Shown here: piece after piece, positions 51,262 through 60,139 of the stretch
Numbering within the stretch: the stretch's first letter is position 1
Layout: each line of letters opens with the position of its first letter
Assembly: GCA_045617845.1 (NCBI GenBank)
Contig: JAZLJL010000036.1
Coordinates: 13,977-77,976, forward strand
Source of the DNA: UBA1181 sp045617845
Lineage (GTDB): Bacteria > Bacteroidota > Bacteroidia > Bacteroidales > Paludibacteraceae
Length of the DNA: 64,000 nucleotides
Direction of reading: 5' to 3'
Made by a program: the position numbers and the translations under genes
Notes under the pieces: model-generated
The model's database searches: none
What the model saw: the letters and a program-made list of their open reading frames with translations, nothing else
What the model was told of the DNA's origin: nothing

Positions 51262-52563
51262 ATGATGTACTATAGTACCAATAAAAAAGCCGCTAAAGCG
51301 ACCCTCCAAGAGGCTGTCGTGAAGGGTTTGGCTTCCGATAAGGGGCTCTTTATGCCCGAGGTGATCAAGCAATTGCCCGCTTCCTTCTTCGAGGGAATGA
51401 AGGACATGTCTTTCCAGGAAATCGCTTATGTGGTGGCTGACGCCTTCTTCGGCGAGGATGTGGACGCAGCCTCTTTGAAGGAGATCGTTTATGACACGCT
51501 TAGTTTCGACGTGCCGCTCGTGCATGTGAATGACAACATCTATAGTTTGGAACTCTTCCATGGTCCTACTTTGGCGTTCAAGGATGTGGGCGCCCGCTTC
51601 ATGTCGCGCCTCCTTGGCTACTTCATCAAGAAGGAGGGTCAGAAGAATGTGAACGTCCTCGTGGCTACCTCCGGTGATACGGGTTCAGCCGTGGCTAACG
51701 GTTTCTTGGGCGTCGAGGGCATCCATGTCTATGTGCTCTATCCGAAGGGTAAGGTGAGCCCTATCCAAGAGTGCCAATTCACCACTTTGGGCAAGAACAT
51801 CACCGCCCTTGAGGTGGACGGCGTGTTCGATGACTGCCAGGCGCTGGTGAAGAACGCTTTCATGGACAAGGAGTTGAATGACCACATGAAGTTGACTTCC
51901 GCCAACTCCATCAACGTGGCTCGCTTCCTTCCTCAGGCTTTCTACTATTTCTACGCTGTGGCTCAGTTGCACAAGCTCGGTATCAAGGATGACATCGTGA
52001 TCTGTGTTCCTTCCGGCAACTTCGGAAACATCACCGCCGGTTTGTTCGGCAAACGCATGGGTATGCCTGTGAAGCGTTTCATCGCCGCTAACAACCGCAA
52101 CGATATTTTCTTTAATTATTTGAATACGGGTGTCTACTCGCCTAAGCCTTCCGTGCAGACCATCGCTAACGCTATGGACGTGGGTGACCCGAGCAACTTC
52201 GCCCGTGTGCTTGCGCTCTATAAGGAGTCGCACGAGGCTATCGTCGCTGAAATCGGCGGCTGCACTTATACCGACGAGCAGATCCGCGAGTCTTTGAAGA
52301 GTTGCTTCGAGAAGACGCATTATCTGTTGGATCCTCACGGCGCTGTGGGCTACAGGGCGCTTTGCGAGCACTTGAAGCCGGGCGAGACGGGTGTCTTCCT
52401 GGAGACCGCCCATCCTGCTAAGTTCAAGGAGACGGTGGAGAGCATCATCGGTTCGGAGGTGGAGATTCCTGCTAAGCTTCAAGCTTTCATGAAGGGTCAG
52501 AAGCAGAGCGTGCAGATGACGAAGGATTTCGCTTCGTTCAAGTCATTCCTTTTGAAAGAATAA
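51262..52563 (+). CDS. thrC: Threonine synthase
   Basis: This 433-residue cytoplasmic PLP enzyme converts O-phosphohomoserine to threonine. The start MMYYSTNKKA and the segment SDKGLFMPE are family features. The PLP lysine lies in HGPTLAFKDVGARF, and the phosphate-binding loop is ATSGDTGSA. The N-terminal swivel domain and the late GAVGYRALCEHL segment fit the yeast/Bacteroides-type branch. The ATG at 51262 follows the -7 box directly; 51265 is an alternative. It lies two bases from hisH. The first pathway gene, thrA, is 8.5 kb downstream. Confidence 0.93.
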   Translation: MMYYSTNKKAAKATLQEAVVKGLASDKGLFMPEVIKQLPASFFEGMKDMSFQEIAYVVADAFFGEDVDAASLKEIVYDTLSFDVPLVHVNDNIYSLELFHGPTLAFKDVGARFMSRLLGYFIKKEGQKNVNVLVATSGDTGSAVANGFLGVEGIHVYVLYPKGKVSPIQECQFTTLGKNITALEVDGVFDDCQALVKNAFMDKELNDHMKLTSANSINVARFLPQAFYYFYAVAQLHKLGIKDDIVICVPSGNFGNITAGLFGKRMGMPVKRFIAANNRNDIFFNYLNTGVYSPKPSVQTIANAMDVGDPSNFARVLALYKESHEAIVAEIGGCTYTDEQIRESLKSCFEKTHYLLDPHGAVGYRALCEHLKPGETGVFLETAHPAKFKETVESIIGSEVEIPAKLQAFMKGQKQSVQMTKDFASFKSFLLKE

Positions 52564-52564
52564 T

Positions 52565-53164
52565 ATGAATGTAGTCATCATAAAATATAACGCTGGCAAT
52601 ATTTTCTCCGTGGATTACGCGCTGCGCCGCTTGGGCGTTGAGGCTGAGATCACGGGGGATATCGATAAGATAAAGTCTGCCGACAAGGTGATTTTCCCGG
52701 GTGTGGGTGAGGCGGAGACGACCATGAACTACCTCAGGGAACATCGCTTGGACGAGGTGATCAAGGGCTTGAAACAGCCTACGCTGGGCATCTGCATCGG
52801 TATGCAGCTGATGTGCCAATCTTCCGAGGAGGCGAACTCCGGTAATGTGGATTGCTTGGGTATCTTCGAGGAGCGGGTGAAGAAGTTCATCCCGACCGAG
52901 CAGGTCATCAAGGTGCCTCATATGGGTTGGAATACCATCACGGACCTCAAGTCGCCTCTTTTCGAGGGTCTCCCGAAGGATCCGTACTTCTACTACGTGC
53001 ATAGTTTCTATGCGACGGTGGGGAAGGATACTATCGCCCAAACTGATTATATCCATCCATATAGCGCGGCGCTCCATAGGGATAATTTCTATGCGGTGCA
53101 GTTCCACCCTGAGAAGAGTGGCGCCATGGGTGAAATTGTCTTAAAGAATTTCTTAAATATTTGA
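52565..53164 (+). CDS. hisH: Imidazole glycerol phosphate synthase glutaminase subunit
   Basis: This 199-residue class I glutamine amidotransferase supplies ammonia to HisF for histidine synthesis. The nucleophile Cys lies in LGICIGMQLM, the oxyanion region is PGVGEAETTM, and the His-Glu pair is in VQFHPEKSG. The MGWN segment (VPHMGWNTI) is a HisH signature. It is two bases from thrC and nine bases from the hisF start, so the three genes share a transcript. hisA, often found between hisH and hisF in Bacteroides, is absent here. Confidence 0.92.
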   Translation: MNVVIIKYNAGNIFSVDYALRRLGVEAEITGDIDKIKSADKVIFPGVGEAETTMNYLREHRLDEVIKGLKQPTLGICIGMQLMCQSSEEANSGNVDCLGIFEERVKKFIPTEQVIKVPHMGWNTITDLKSPLFEGLPKDPYFYYVHSFYATVGKDTIAQTDYIHPYSAALHRDNFYAVQFHPEKSGAMGEIVLKNFLNI

Positions 53165-53172
53165 TAACGCCT

Positions 53173-53934
53173 ATGTTAGCAAAACGTATTATTCCTTGTT
53201 TGGATATCAAAGATGGTCAGACTGTCAAGGGTATCAACTTCGTTAATATACGAAACGTGGGCGATCCGGTGGAGTTGGGCGCCGAGTATAGCCGTCAGGG
53301 TGCCGATGAGTTGGTGTTCCTGGACATCACCGCTTCCCACGAGGGTAGAAAGACTTTCGTGGATTTGGTGAAGCGTATCGCGCAAAACATCAGCATCCCT
53401 TTCACGGTGGGTGGCGGCATCCATGAGTTGGGTGACGTCGACAAGCTTTTGGCGGCGGGTGCCGATAAGGTTTCCATCAATTCCGCCGCTATCAAGAACC
53501 CTGATTTGATCAGCGAGGTGGCGAAGAACTTCGGTTCGCAGGTGTGCACCGTGGCCATCGACGCGAAGCTGGACGAGAGCGGCGAATGGACTTGCTACTT
53601 GAATGGCGGTCGTATCGCTACGGAGAAGAAGCTTTTTTCGTGGGCGAAAGAGGCGCAGGAGCGTGGCGCCGGCGAGATTCTCTTCACTAGCATGAATCAT
53701 GATGGTGTGAAGCAGGGTTTCGCTAACGATGCTTTGGCTGTCCTTTCCGAATCGTTGTCTATCCCTGTCATCGCTTCCGGCGGTGCGGGTAATATGGAGC
53801 ACTTCAAGGATGTTTTCGAAAAGGGTAAGGCGGACGCGGCTTTGGCTGCCTCCATCTTCCATTTCCATGAAATCGCTATCCCTGACCTGAAGAAATATCT
53901 GGCGGGGGAAAACATCCCGATGCGTATCGTATAA
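53173..53934 (+). CDS. hisF: Imidazole glycerol phosphate synthase cyclase subunit
   Basis: This 253-residue TIM barrel makes imidazole glycerol phosphate and AICAR with HisH. The catalytic aspartates are in PCLDIKDGQTVKG and VAIDAKLDESG. Phosphate-binding loops are FTVGGGIHE and IASGGAGNMEHF. The ATG at 53173 gives the standard start MLAKRIIPCLD; a TTG at 53161 would add four odd residues. The length is typical. Confidence 0.93.
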   Translation: MLAKRIIPCLDIKDGQTVKGINFVNIRNVGDPVELGAEYSRQGADELVFLDITASHEGRKTFVDLVKRIAQNISIPFTVGGGIHELGDVDKLLAAGADKVSINSAAIKNPDLISEVAKNFGSQVCTVAIDAKLDESGEWTCYLNGGRIATEKKLFSWAKEAQERGAGEILFTSMNHDGVKQGFANDALAVLSESLSIPVIASGGAGNMEHFKDVFEKGKADAALAASIFHFHEIAIPDLKKYLAGENIPMRIV

Positions 53935-53965
53935 CGTTGTTATTGCGGACGATAATAGAATAAAA

Positions 53966-54478
53966 ATGGTAGAATATTTTCCCGTCATAGACGAAGAGGG
54001 TAACGTGATTGACCGCGCTACTCGTCAGGAATGCCACAGCGGCTCTAAGATCCTTCATGCCGCTGTCCATCTGCATGTGTTTAACAAGGAGGGTGACCTC
54101 TATATGCAGAAACGCGCCGACTGGAAGGATATCCAGCCGGGCAAGTGGGACACCGCCGTGGGCGGACACATAGACTTCGGCGAAAGTGTGGAGATCGCTA
54201 TGCTCCGTGAGGCGCGCGAGGAGTTGGGCTTGTCTGATATCCAACCGGAGCGCCTTTTCAACTACATCTGGGAGAGTCCTAGGGAGCGTGAGATGATTTA
54301 TGTTCATCGTATCGTCTACGACGGAGTTCCGCAACCAGACCATTCCGAGGTGGTGGACGGACGTTTCTGGAAGATCTCCGAGATCGAGGAGTGCTTGGGC
54401 AAGGAGGTTTTTACCCCTAATTTTGAACTGGATTTCAAGAAACTGAAAGAGGCGGGTGTTATCGCCGCCGGTAAATAA
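53966..54478 (+). CDS. Nudix hydrolase
   Basis: This 170-residue protein has a full Nudix box: GGHIDFGES, then REAREELGL, matching GX5EX7REUXEEXGU. The front part (HAAVHLHVFNKEGDLYMQKR) resembles the isopentenyl-diphosphate isomerase-like branch of the family, but the length and lack of the IDI cysteine/glutamate pattern favour a nucleotide-diphosphate pyrophosphatase. It probably cleans a nucleotide or diphosphate by-product; the substrate cannot be read. It is 31 bases after hisF. Confidence 0.85.
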   Translation: MVEYFPVIDEEGNVIDRATRQECHSGSKILHAAVHLHVFNKEGDLYMQKRADWKDIQPGKWDTAVGGHIDFGESVEIAMLREAREELGLSDIQPERLFNYIWESPREREMIYVHRIVYDGVPQPDHSEVVDGRFWKISEIEECLGKEVFTPNFELDFKKLKEAGVIAAGK

Positions 54479-54489
54479 TTGTCATAAAG

Positions 54490-55299
54490 ATGGCTTATAA
54501 AGTATTGGTGTTGGACATCGACGGTACGTTGACCAACTCGAAGAAGGAAATCACGAAAGAGACGAAGAAGGCTTTGCATGAGGCTCAGGAGAACGGCGTG
54601 ATCGTCGTTTTGGCTTCCGGTCGTCCGACCCCGGGTATCGTGCCTATCGCCGACGAGATTGAACTCGACAAGTTCGGTGGTTATATTCTCTCTTTCAACG
54701 GCGCTGTCATCACTGATTACCGTACGAAGAAGGTGGTCTACGAGACGGTCTTGCCGATGGACGAGATGCCTAAGCTTTATAAATCTTCCCGTGACCATGG
54801 TGTGACGATCGTCACCTATAAGGACGACTCCATCATCACGGAGAATGAGGCTGACCAATACGTGGCGATAGAGGCCCGAATCAATAAAATGCCTGTCCGC
54901 AAGGTGGATAATTTCGTGGAGCAAATCACGAAACCTGTCACTAAGTGCCTGATGGTGGGCGATGGCGATTACCTCGCCGAGGTGGAGCAGGACATCAACA
55001 AGGAGTATGGTGATAGGCTGAACGTCTACCGTTCGGAGCCTTTTTTCTTGGAAATCATGCCTCAGAACATCGATAAGGCTTATTCGTTGGGTAAGTTGTT
55101 GGATTATATAGGTTTGACGAAAGAGGAGATGATTGCTTGCGGAGACGGATTCAATGATCTCTCCATGATTAAATTCGCTGGCTTGGGCGTCGCGATGGGC
55201 AATGCGCAGGAGGTTGTGAAACAATCCGCTAATTATGTGACTTGCTCGAACGATGAGAACGGTGTCGCTAATGTGGTAAACGAATTCATTCTCTCATGA
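54490..55299 (+). CDS. Cof-type HAD phosphatase
   Basis: This 269-residue cytoplasmic hydrolase of the HAD superfamily (subclass IIB) has motif I LDIDGTLTNSK, motif II LASGRPTPG, a lysine in the VEQITKPVTKC region, and motif IV IACGDGFNDLSMIKFAG. The cap domain lies between about residues 85 and 190. Such enzymes remove phosphate from sugar phosphates or flavin/PLP compounds. It overlaps the next gene by four bases, which links it to the cluster that follows, or only to its transcript. Confidence 0.88.
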   Translation: MAYKVLVLDIDGTLTNSKKEITKETKKALHEAQENGVIVVLASGRPTPGIVPIADEIELDKFGGYILSFNGAVITDYRTKKVVYETVLPMDEMPKLYKSSRDHGVTIVTYKDDSIITENEADQYVAIEARINKMPVRKVDNFVEQITKPVTKCLMVGDGDYLAEVEQDINKEYGDRLNVYRSEPFFLEIMPQNIDKAYSLGKLLDYIGLTKEEMIACGDGFNDLSMIKFAGLGVAMGNAQEVVKQSANYVTCSNDENGVANVVNEFILS

Positions 55300-55910
55300 A
55301 GGTATATGTGAAGGCATACGTCTCGATTTCAGGCGAGAAGGTGATGGTGAATGGCGAGGATTTCCCTGTTCGTCGCGAGGAGGGGAAGACATGGCTGGCG
55401 GATATCTATGCCGCTGTCGGTTGTCAATATTCTAAGTTCTTCAAGATGGACAATCTCTGCAAGACTGGTTTTCTTGCTTCTGAGTTGCTGATGGGAAAGC
55501 TTTCGCTCGCACCTGAGGAGCCTAAGAAGGATTGGTCTGTGATTCTCCTATCGCGCTCAGGCTCGCTGGACGACGACAAGGCTTATCAGAAGACGATAGC
55601 CTCGGCTGACGATTATTTCCCGAGTCCGGCGGTCTTCGTCTACACGCTCTCCAACATCGTGACGGGCGAAATAGCGATCCACCATAAGATCATGGGCGAG
55701 TCGTCCTGCTTTGTGACAGAAACGTTCTCACCCGAAACCGCCTATGCGATCTCTATGAACGGATTCCTTCCCGAGAAGGAAATCAAACACCAGATTTTCG
55801 GCTGGTGCGAATACTTGGACGGTAACCTCTCCGCCAAATTCTATGCGTTGTCTACCGAGGCGGATGGGGCGCTGGGGGAGTGGAAGGGAGATGGAATCGT
55901 TGTTGATTAA
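55296..55910 (+). CDS. Short ketosynthase-like protein of a polyene/lipid cluster
   Basis: This 204-residue protein starts MKVYVKAYVSIS and has the segments FFKMDNLCKTGFLASELLM, VILLSRSGSLDDDK and FPSPAVFVYTLSNIVTGEIA. It matches the N-terminal part of a ketoacyl synthase and is a known short type beside aryl-polyene and flexirubin-like clusters in Bacteroidota. There is no catalytic Cys-His-His set, so it is unlikely to condense acyl chains on its own. It may act as a scaffold or partner of the two synthases downstream. Confidence 0.6.
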   Translation: MKVYVKAYVSISGEKVMVNGEDFPVRREEGKTWLADIYAAVGCQYSKFFKMDNLCKTGFLASELLMGKLSLAPEEPKKDWSVILLSRSGSLDDDKAYQKTIASADDYFPSPAVFVYTLSNIVTGEIAIHHKIMGESSCFVTETFSPETAYAISMNGFLPEKEIKHQIFGWCEYLDGNLSAKFYALSTEADGALGEWKGDGIVVD

Positions 55911-55998
55911 ATAGTAAATCATAATTTGCAAATTCATCTATATTCCCACAAATAAAAGCCTTCCTACCCCTTAACTTGTCTTTTCATTCTAAAATATA

Positions 55999-56006
55999 TA
56001 TCTTTG
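55999..56006 (+). promoter_or_regulatory. Predicted promoter of the ACP-ketosynthase operon
   Basis: TATCTTTG is a perfect -7 box, with TTG at 55976-55978, 20 bases upstream. It places the ACP start at 56033 or 56024 and excludes the longer open frame from 55976. Confidence 0.6.
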
Positions 56007-56032
56007 TTGTCTTAAAGAAAAAAATGAAGGTA

Positions 56033-56308
56033 ATGAATGAATTGATAGAAACATTAAAAAGTGAGATAATAGAGGCGTTGAACCTCGAAGGGATGTCGCC
56101 TGCTGATATTGATGAAAATGCGCCGCTCTTCAATGGCGGAAACGCTTCGGCGGAAGGTTTGGGTCTCGATTCAATCGATGCGCTCGAACTTATCGTGCTG
56201 ATGGAAAGAAACTACGGAATCAAATTGAAAAACGCCAACGAAGGGAAGGAAATCTTCAAGTCTATCGCTACGATGGCGGATTATATCTCTAAAAATAGGA
56301 CGAAATAA
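56033..56308 (+). CDS. Acyl carrier protein
   Basis: This 91-residue acidic protein has the phosphopantetheine site GLDSIDALELIVLM (Ser in the DSI motif). The pantetheine arm would carry the growing chain for the synthases next door. The ATG at 56033 (MNELIETLK) is preferred because it leaves a normal leader after the promoter; 56024 adds MKV. It is six bases before the ketosynthase gene. The housekeeping AcpP is expected elsewhere. Confidence 0.88.
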   Translation: MNELIETLKSEIIEALNLEGMSPADIDENAPLFNGGNASAEGLGLDSIDALELIVLMERNYGIKLKNANEGKEIFKSIATMADYISKNRTK

Positions 56309-56314
56309 ATTCGT

Positions 56315-57505
56315 ATGGGCAGGATTGTCGTGACCGGTATGGGCATCATCTGTAGCCTTGGGTGCGGAGCCGAGGAGGTGTTCGCTTCCCTTCGTGCGGG
56401 TGTGGCTTGTGTCGGGGCGGCACGTCATTTGCGGACTATACACACGGAACTCCCTGTGGGCGAGGTCTCTATGAGCAATGAGGAGATGATTTCCCAGCTC
56501 GGACTTCCTTCCGATATGGTGGTCACCCGTACCCCTTTGTTGGGTATGGTCGCTTTCCGTCAGGCTGTCGAGCAGTCTGGCTTGACCGACGCCACCCGCA
56601 CCGCTTTCGTGAACGGTACGACGGTGGGCGGTATGGAGAAGAGCGAGCAGTACTACCTCGATTTCTTCGAGGGAAAACATACGGAATATATCGGCGCTCA
56701 CGATTGCGGCGCCGGCACCGAACAGATCGGACGTTTGTTCGGCCATCTAGATTCCATGTGCACGATTTCCACCGCATGTTCCTCCGCAACGAATGCTATC
56801 GTCATGGGGGCGAACCTGATTAAGAGCGGTAGGGCGGACGCCGCCATCGTGGGGGGGACGGAATCGCTCAGCAAATTCCACTTGAACGGATTCAACTCTT
56901 TGATGATTTTGGACCACGATAATTGCAAACCGTTCGACAAAAACCGTAATGGTTTGAATTTGGGCGAGGGCGCCGCCTACTTGGTCATCGAGAGCGAGGA
57001 GAGCGCAAGAACCCGTGGCTGTGAGCCTATCTGCGAACTCTCCGGTTATGCCAACGCTTGCGACGCTTTCCATCAGACTGCGACATCGCCTGAAGGTGAG
57101 GGGGCTTACCTCGCCATGAAAGGCGCGTTGCTGAAGTCTGGGTTGCGTCCGTCCGATATCGACTATATCAACGCCCACGGAACGGGCACCGGCAATAATG
57201 ACCAGTGCGAGAGCGTGGCGATCAAGCGGGTGTTCGGCGACGAAGTGCCTCGCTTCTCTTCCACCAAGGCGTTCACGGGACATACGACCAGCGCGGCGGG
57301 AGCGGTGGAGGCGGTGATCTCCATCTTGGCGCTGACGAACAACTATATTCCCGCCAACCTCAACTTCTCGGAACCTATCGAGGAGACTGGTCTGACGCCC
57401 GTCTCTGAGGGAATGGAGAGGGCCTCCTTGCGTCATGTGATGAGCAACTCTTTCGGGTTTGGTGGTAATGATTCCTCTTGTATTTTCTCTAAAATAAATA
57501 ATTAA
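56315..57505 (+). CDS. Beta-ketoacyl-ACP synthase (FabF-like)
   Basis: This 396-residue condensing enzyme has the full catalytic set: Cys in STACSSATNAI, His in NAHGTGTGNND and His in FTGHTTSAAGAVE. It elongates an acyl-ACP with malonyl-ACP. Together with the cysteine-less gene that follows it probably forms a KS-CLF heterodimer, as in type II polyketide and aryl-polyene systems. It is two bases from the next gene. Confidence 0.85.
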   Translation: MGRIVVTGMGIICSLGCGAEEVFASLRAGVACVGAARHLRTIHTELPVGEVSMSNEEMISQLGLPSDMVVTRTPLLGMVAFRQAVEQSGLTDATRTAFVNGTTVGGMEKSEQYYLDFFEGKHTEYIGAHDCGAGTEQIGRLFGHLDSMCTISTACSSATNAIVMGANLIKSGRADAAIVGGTESLSKFHLNGFNSLMILDHDNCKPFDKNRNGLNLGEGAAYLVIESEESARTRGCEPICELSGYANACDAFHQTATSPEGEGAYLAMKGALLKSGLRPSDIDYINAHGTGTGNNDQCESVAIKRVFGDEVPRFSSTKAFTGHTTSAAGAVEAVISILALTNNYIPANLNFSEPIEETGLTPVSEGMERASLRHVMSNSFGFGGNDSSCIFSKINN

Positions 57506-57507
57506 TC

Positions 57508-58560
57508 ATGGCGGTCTATATTCAGTCTGCGGCTCAAATCTCCATCCAATCGCCTTTGTGTGACGATTGGTTCACGTCTCCGATCAAGAGAGAGGGACGC
57601 TATTTCCGTTCCGAAGAGCCTGATTTCAAGGCGTTCATAGACCCGATGTCTTCCCGTAGGATGGGACGTCTGCTGAAACGCGCGATCGCTTCGGCGAAGA
57701 CGGCGCTCGTGGGGTTTGAAGAGCCTCTGGACGCTATCGTGACGGGTACGGGGCTCGGTTGCATCGAGACGACCGAGAAGTTCCTCAATGCGATGTTGAA
57801 GGATGGTGAGCAAGCTTTGCCGCCCTCTTTTTTCATGCAGTCCACCCACAACACGATTGGCTCGGTCATCGCCCAGACGCTGAAGTGCCATGGATACAAT
57901 AATACTTACACACACCGCGGCACGTCGTTCGATTGTGCCTTGCAGGATGTGGTGACGCAGTTTGACCTCGGGGAGATTTCCTCCGCATTGGTTTGCGCCA
58001 ACGATGAGATGACCGAGGCTTATTTCAAGCTCTTCGACCAAATCGGTTACTGGAAGATGGAGGATGTCACGGAAGATATGTTCCGTCAGGTTGCCGGCGA
58101 GGGAAGTTTCGCGGGCGAAGTCTCCGCCTCTTTCTTGCTGACGGACTGCCCGAAAGGTGATTTCCTGTGCCGTTTGGTGGGCATGGAAACGATGTTCGAG
58201 CCGTCGACCGAACGGTTGCGCTCCGCCGTCGATAACCTCTTGGTTGAGGCTGGCATGGAGTGGTCGGATGTGGATGCTGTGGTCTGCGGATATAATGCGG
58301 CGGAGTCGAACGATAGGGTATATGCCCGAATGGCGGATGAGCTCTTCCCTGGCGTGACTCAAATCTACTACAAACACCTGTTCGGCGAGTCTTTCTCGGC
58401 GTCCGCTTTAGGATATTATGTGGCGGCGACTTGCCTCAAGCGGGGTATGGTTCCTTCCCATATCGTCTATAGCGGGGAGAAAAACATCGCTCCGAAATGT
58501 ATATTGGTATATAATCATTTTCAAAATAAAGACCACTCTGTGGGACTATTGACATGCTGA
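57508..58560 (+). CDS. Chain-length-factor-like ketosynthase, catalytic residues lost
   Basis: This 350-residue protein has the thiolase fold and clear similarity to ketosynthases (GTGLGCIETTEKF, ESFSASALGYY). The cysteine site reads THRGTSFDCAL where a KS has S-T-A-C-S-S, and both histidine motifs are replaced (GYNAAESND and LFGESFSAS). Loss of the catalytic set with retention of the fold is the mark of chain-length factors. It overlaps the next gene by seven bases. Confidence 0.7.
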   Translation: MAVYIQSAAQISIQSPLCDDWFTSPIKREGRYFRSEEPDFKAFIDPMSSRRMGRLLKRAIASAKTALVGFEEPLDAIVTGTGLGCIETTEKFLNAMLKDGEQALPPSFFMQSTHNTIGSVIAQTLKCHGYNNTYTHRGTSFDCALQDVVTQFDLGEISSALVCANDEMTEAYFKLFDQIGYWKMEDVTEDMFRQVAGEGSFAGEVSASFLLTDCPKGDFLCRLVGMETMFEPSTERLRSAVDNLLVEAGMEWSDVDAVVCGYNAAESNDRVYARMADELFPGVTQIYYKHLFGESFSASALGYYVAATCLKRGMVPSHIVYSGEKNIAPKCILVYNHFQNKDHSVGLLTC

Positions 58561-58907
58561 GACTATTGCTACTATCCGTCGCCCAGTCTTTCTGTCTGGC
58601 GTTAGGTCAGGTCTTTTTGAAGCTGGCCGTGGGGAAGATGCAGTCGTTTTCGTGGACATGGACGTGGTTCAAAGATCTGATCCTGAACTATTGGCTGGCG
58701 CTCACGGGCGTCTCCATGGGCTTGGCCACGTTGTTGTGGTTCTACATTCTTAGACACTATCCGTTGTCTGAGGCGCATCCGCTCACATGCCTCAGTTTCA
58801 TTTTCGGGCTCTTGGCCTCCGCATGGTTTCTGCATGAGCCGATTCCTGTCACGAGGTGGATTGGTGTAGGCATCATTATGGTGGGCGTTTTCTTTGTTGT
58901 AAAATAA
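58554..58907 (+). CDS. Small EamA/DMT-type membrane transporter
   Basis: This 117-residue protein has four membrane helices, with SVAQSFCLALGQVFLKLAVG at the start and PIPVTRWIGVGIIMVGVFFV at the end. The length and the P-L/T-R-W-I-G-x-G-I-I-x-x-G pattern match the half-size drug/metabolite transporter group, which includes ArnE/ArnF flippases. In this cluster it may flip a lipid-linked sugar or the lipid product, an inference supported by the GT2 gene nearby. Confidence 0.7.
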   Translation: MLRLLLLSVAQSFCLALGQVFLKLAVGKMQSFSWTWTWFKDLILNYWLALTGVSMGLATLLWFYILRHYPLSEAHPLTCLSFIFGLLASAWFLHEPIPVTRWIGVGIIMVGVFFVVK

Positions 58908-58913
58908 TACGAT

Positions 58914-59273
58914 ATGTTTACGATTCGAGCATACGATACGGGAGAGGCTGGCGCTTTCGGCCATGAGCTTCGCTTTGATGCGGGGCATGAGGTTTTCGCC
59001 GCCCATTTCCCCGGCAATCCTATCGTCCCCGGCGCAGTGCTGGTGGAGGTGATCCGTTCTGCCGCTTCCGACATCCTGCAAGAGGAGATACGGGTGTTGG
59101 AGGTGCGTAACGTGAAGTTCATCACGGTGATAGTGCCAGGCGTCGACGAGCCGTTGAAAGTCGTTTCCCGCTATGCGGAGAAAGAGGGGAACTACTCCTT
59201 CAAATCAGTGATTTCGGGGGGAGACCGTATATATGCCAAGTTCGATTTGATGGTGGGGAGGATGAATCGATGA
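58914..59273 (+). CDS. Hotdog-fold 3-hydroxyacyl-ACP dehydratase-like protein
   Basis: This 119-residue protein has the FabZ-type motif HFPGNPIVPGAVLVEVI (catalytic His and downstream Glu) and a short hotdog core. It would remove water from the 3-hydroxyacyl-ACP made in the cluster, giving an enoyl chain. It overlaps the GT2 gene by four bases. No ketoreductase gene is found in the window, so that step must be encoded elsewhere or borrowed from fatty acid synthesis. Confidence 0.78.
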   Translation: MFTIRAYDTGEAGAFGHELRFDAGHEVFAAHFPGNPIVPGAVLVEVIRSAASDILQEEIRVLEVRNVKFITVIVPGVDEPLKVVSRYAEKEGNYSFKSVISGGDRIYAKFDLMVGRMNR

Positions 59274-60031
59274 CGGTTGACGAGACGAGGAAAATCTTCT
59301 CTGAGAAAAGGGTGGGGGTGTTGATACCTGTCTATAACAACGAGAAGACAGTGCTTCAGGTGGTGGAGTCCGTCTTTCCCTTTTGCGCCGACGTGATTGT
59401 CGTGAACGATGGTTCCACGGACCAGACCGAGACGCTTCTACGCAAGTTGCCCGAATCTGTCCATGTTGTCTCCTATCTTCCTAATAAAGGGAAAGGTTAT
59501 GCTTTGAAAGCAGGCTTTGAAAAGGCGTTGGAGATGGGCCTCCGTTCGGTGGTTTCGCTGGATTCCGACGGCCAACACTTAGCGTCCGATTTGCCGCTTT
59601 TCGCGGAGGCTTGCCAAGTGGACGAGGATGCCCTGATAGTGGGAAGCCGTTCGTTCCTCAATCCGAACATGCCGCAGAAAAACAGCTTTGCCAATAAGTT
59701 CTCCAATTTTTGGTTCGCCTTGCAGACGGGGCACCGTTTACCCGACACGCAGACTGGCTACAGGCTTTATCCGTTGGAGCGTATGAAAGGGATGACGCCT
59801 TTTTGTCGCCGTTACGAGGCGGAGTTGGAGCTTTTGGTGCGTAGCGCGTGGCGGGCGATTCCGTTGAAGAGCATCTCTATAAATGTATTCTACCCACCTA
59901 AGGAAGAGCGGGTGACGCACTTCCGTCCGACCGTCGATTTCGTGCGTATCAGCCTATTGAACACGCTGTTGTGCCTCTTGGCTGTGGTGTACGGGTATCC
60001 GTCGATGTTGATTCGGAAAATAATAAATTGA
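59270..60031 (+). CDS. Family 2 glycosyltransferase (DPM1-like)
   Basis: This 253-residue protein has GVLIPVYNNEKTV, IVVNDGSTDQT and the metal site SLDSDGQH, which are the GT2 marks of polyprenol-phosphate sugar transferases. A late RRYEAELELLVRSAWRAIP and a C-terminal hydrophobic segment (LLNTLLCLLAVVYGYPSMLI) suggest membrane contact. It starts inside the dehydratase stop (ATGA). It may glycosylate the lipid product of the cluster or load a carrier lipid. The cluster appears to end here. Confidence 0.8.
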   Translation: MTVDETRKIFSEKRVGVLIPVYNNEKTVLQVVESVFPFCADVIVVNDGSTDQTETLLRKLPESVHVVSYLPNKGKGYALKAGFEKALEMGLRSVVSLDSDGQHLASDLPLFAEACQVDEDALIVGSRSFLNPNMPQKNSFANKFSNFWFALQTGHRLPDTQTGYRLYPLERMKGMTPFCRRYEAELELLVRSAWRAIPLKSISINVFYPPKEERVTHFRPTVDFVRISLLNTLLCLLAVVYGYPSMLIRKIIN

Positions 60032-60080
60032 AAAACATTGTAGTGTGGGAACAAGTCGCTGTATGTTCCTGCGTGACACA

Positions 60081-60117
60081 AAAAAAAATGGGAACCATCC
60101 GAAGAGGTCCCCATTTG
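60081..60117 (-). terminator. Terminator of the minus-strand outer-membrane protein gene
   Basis: On the minus strand, AAATGGGGACC and GGTTCCCATTT form an 11-pair stem with one G-U pair, followed by eight or more T. It lies between convergent genes. Confidence 0.85.
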
Positions 60118-60139
60118 TATATGTCCTGTTAGGATTTCC

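Noticed and set aside
52538..53988. Long minus-strand frames opposite hisH and hisF
   Set aside because: hisH and hisF are unmistakable, and the antisense frames have no recognisable features.
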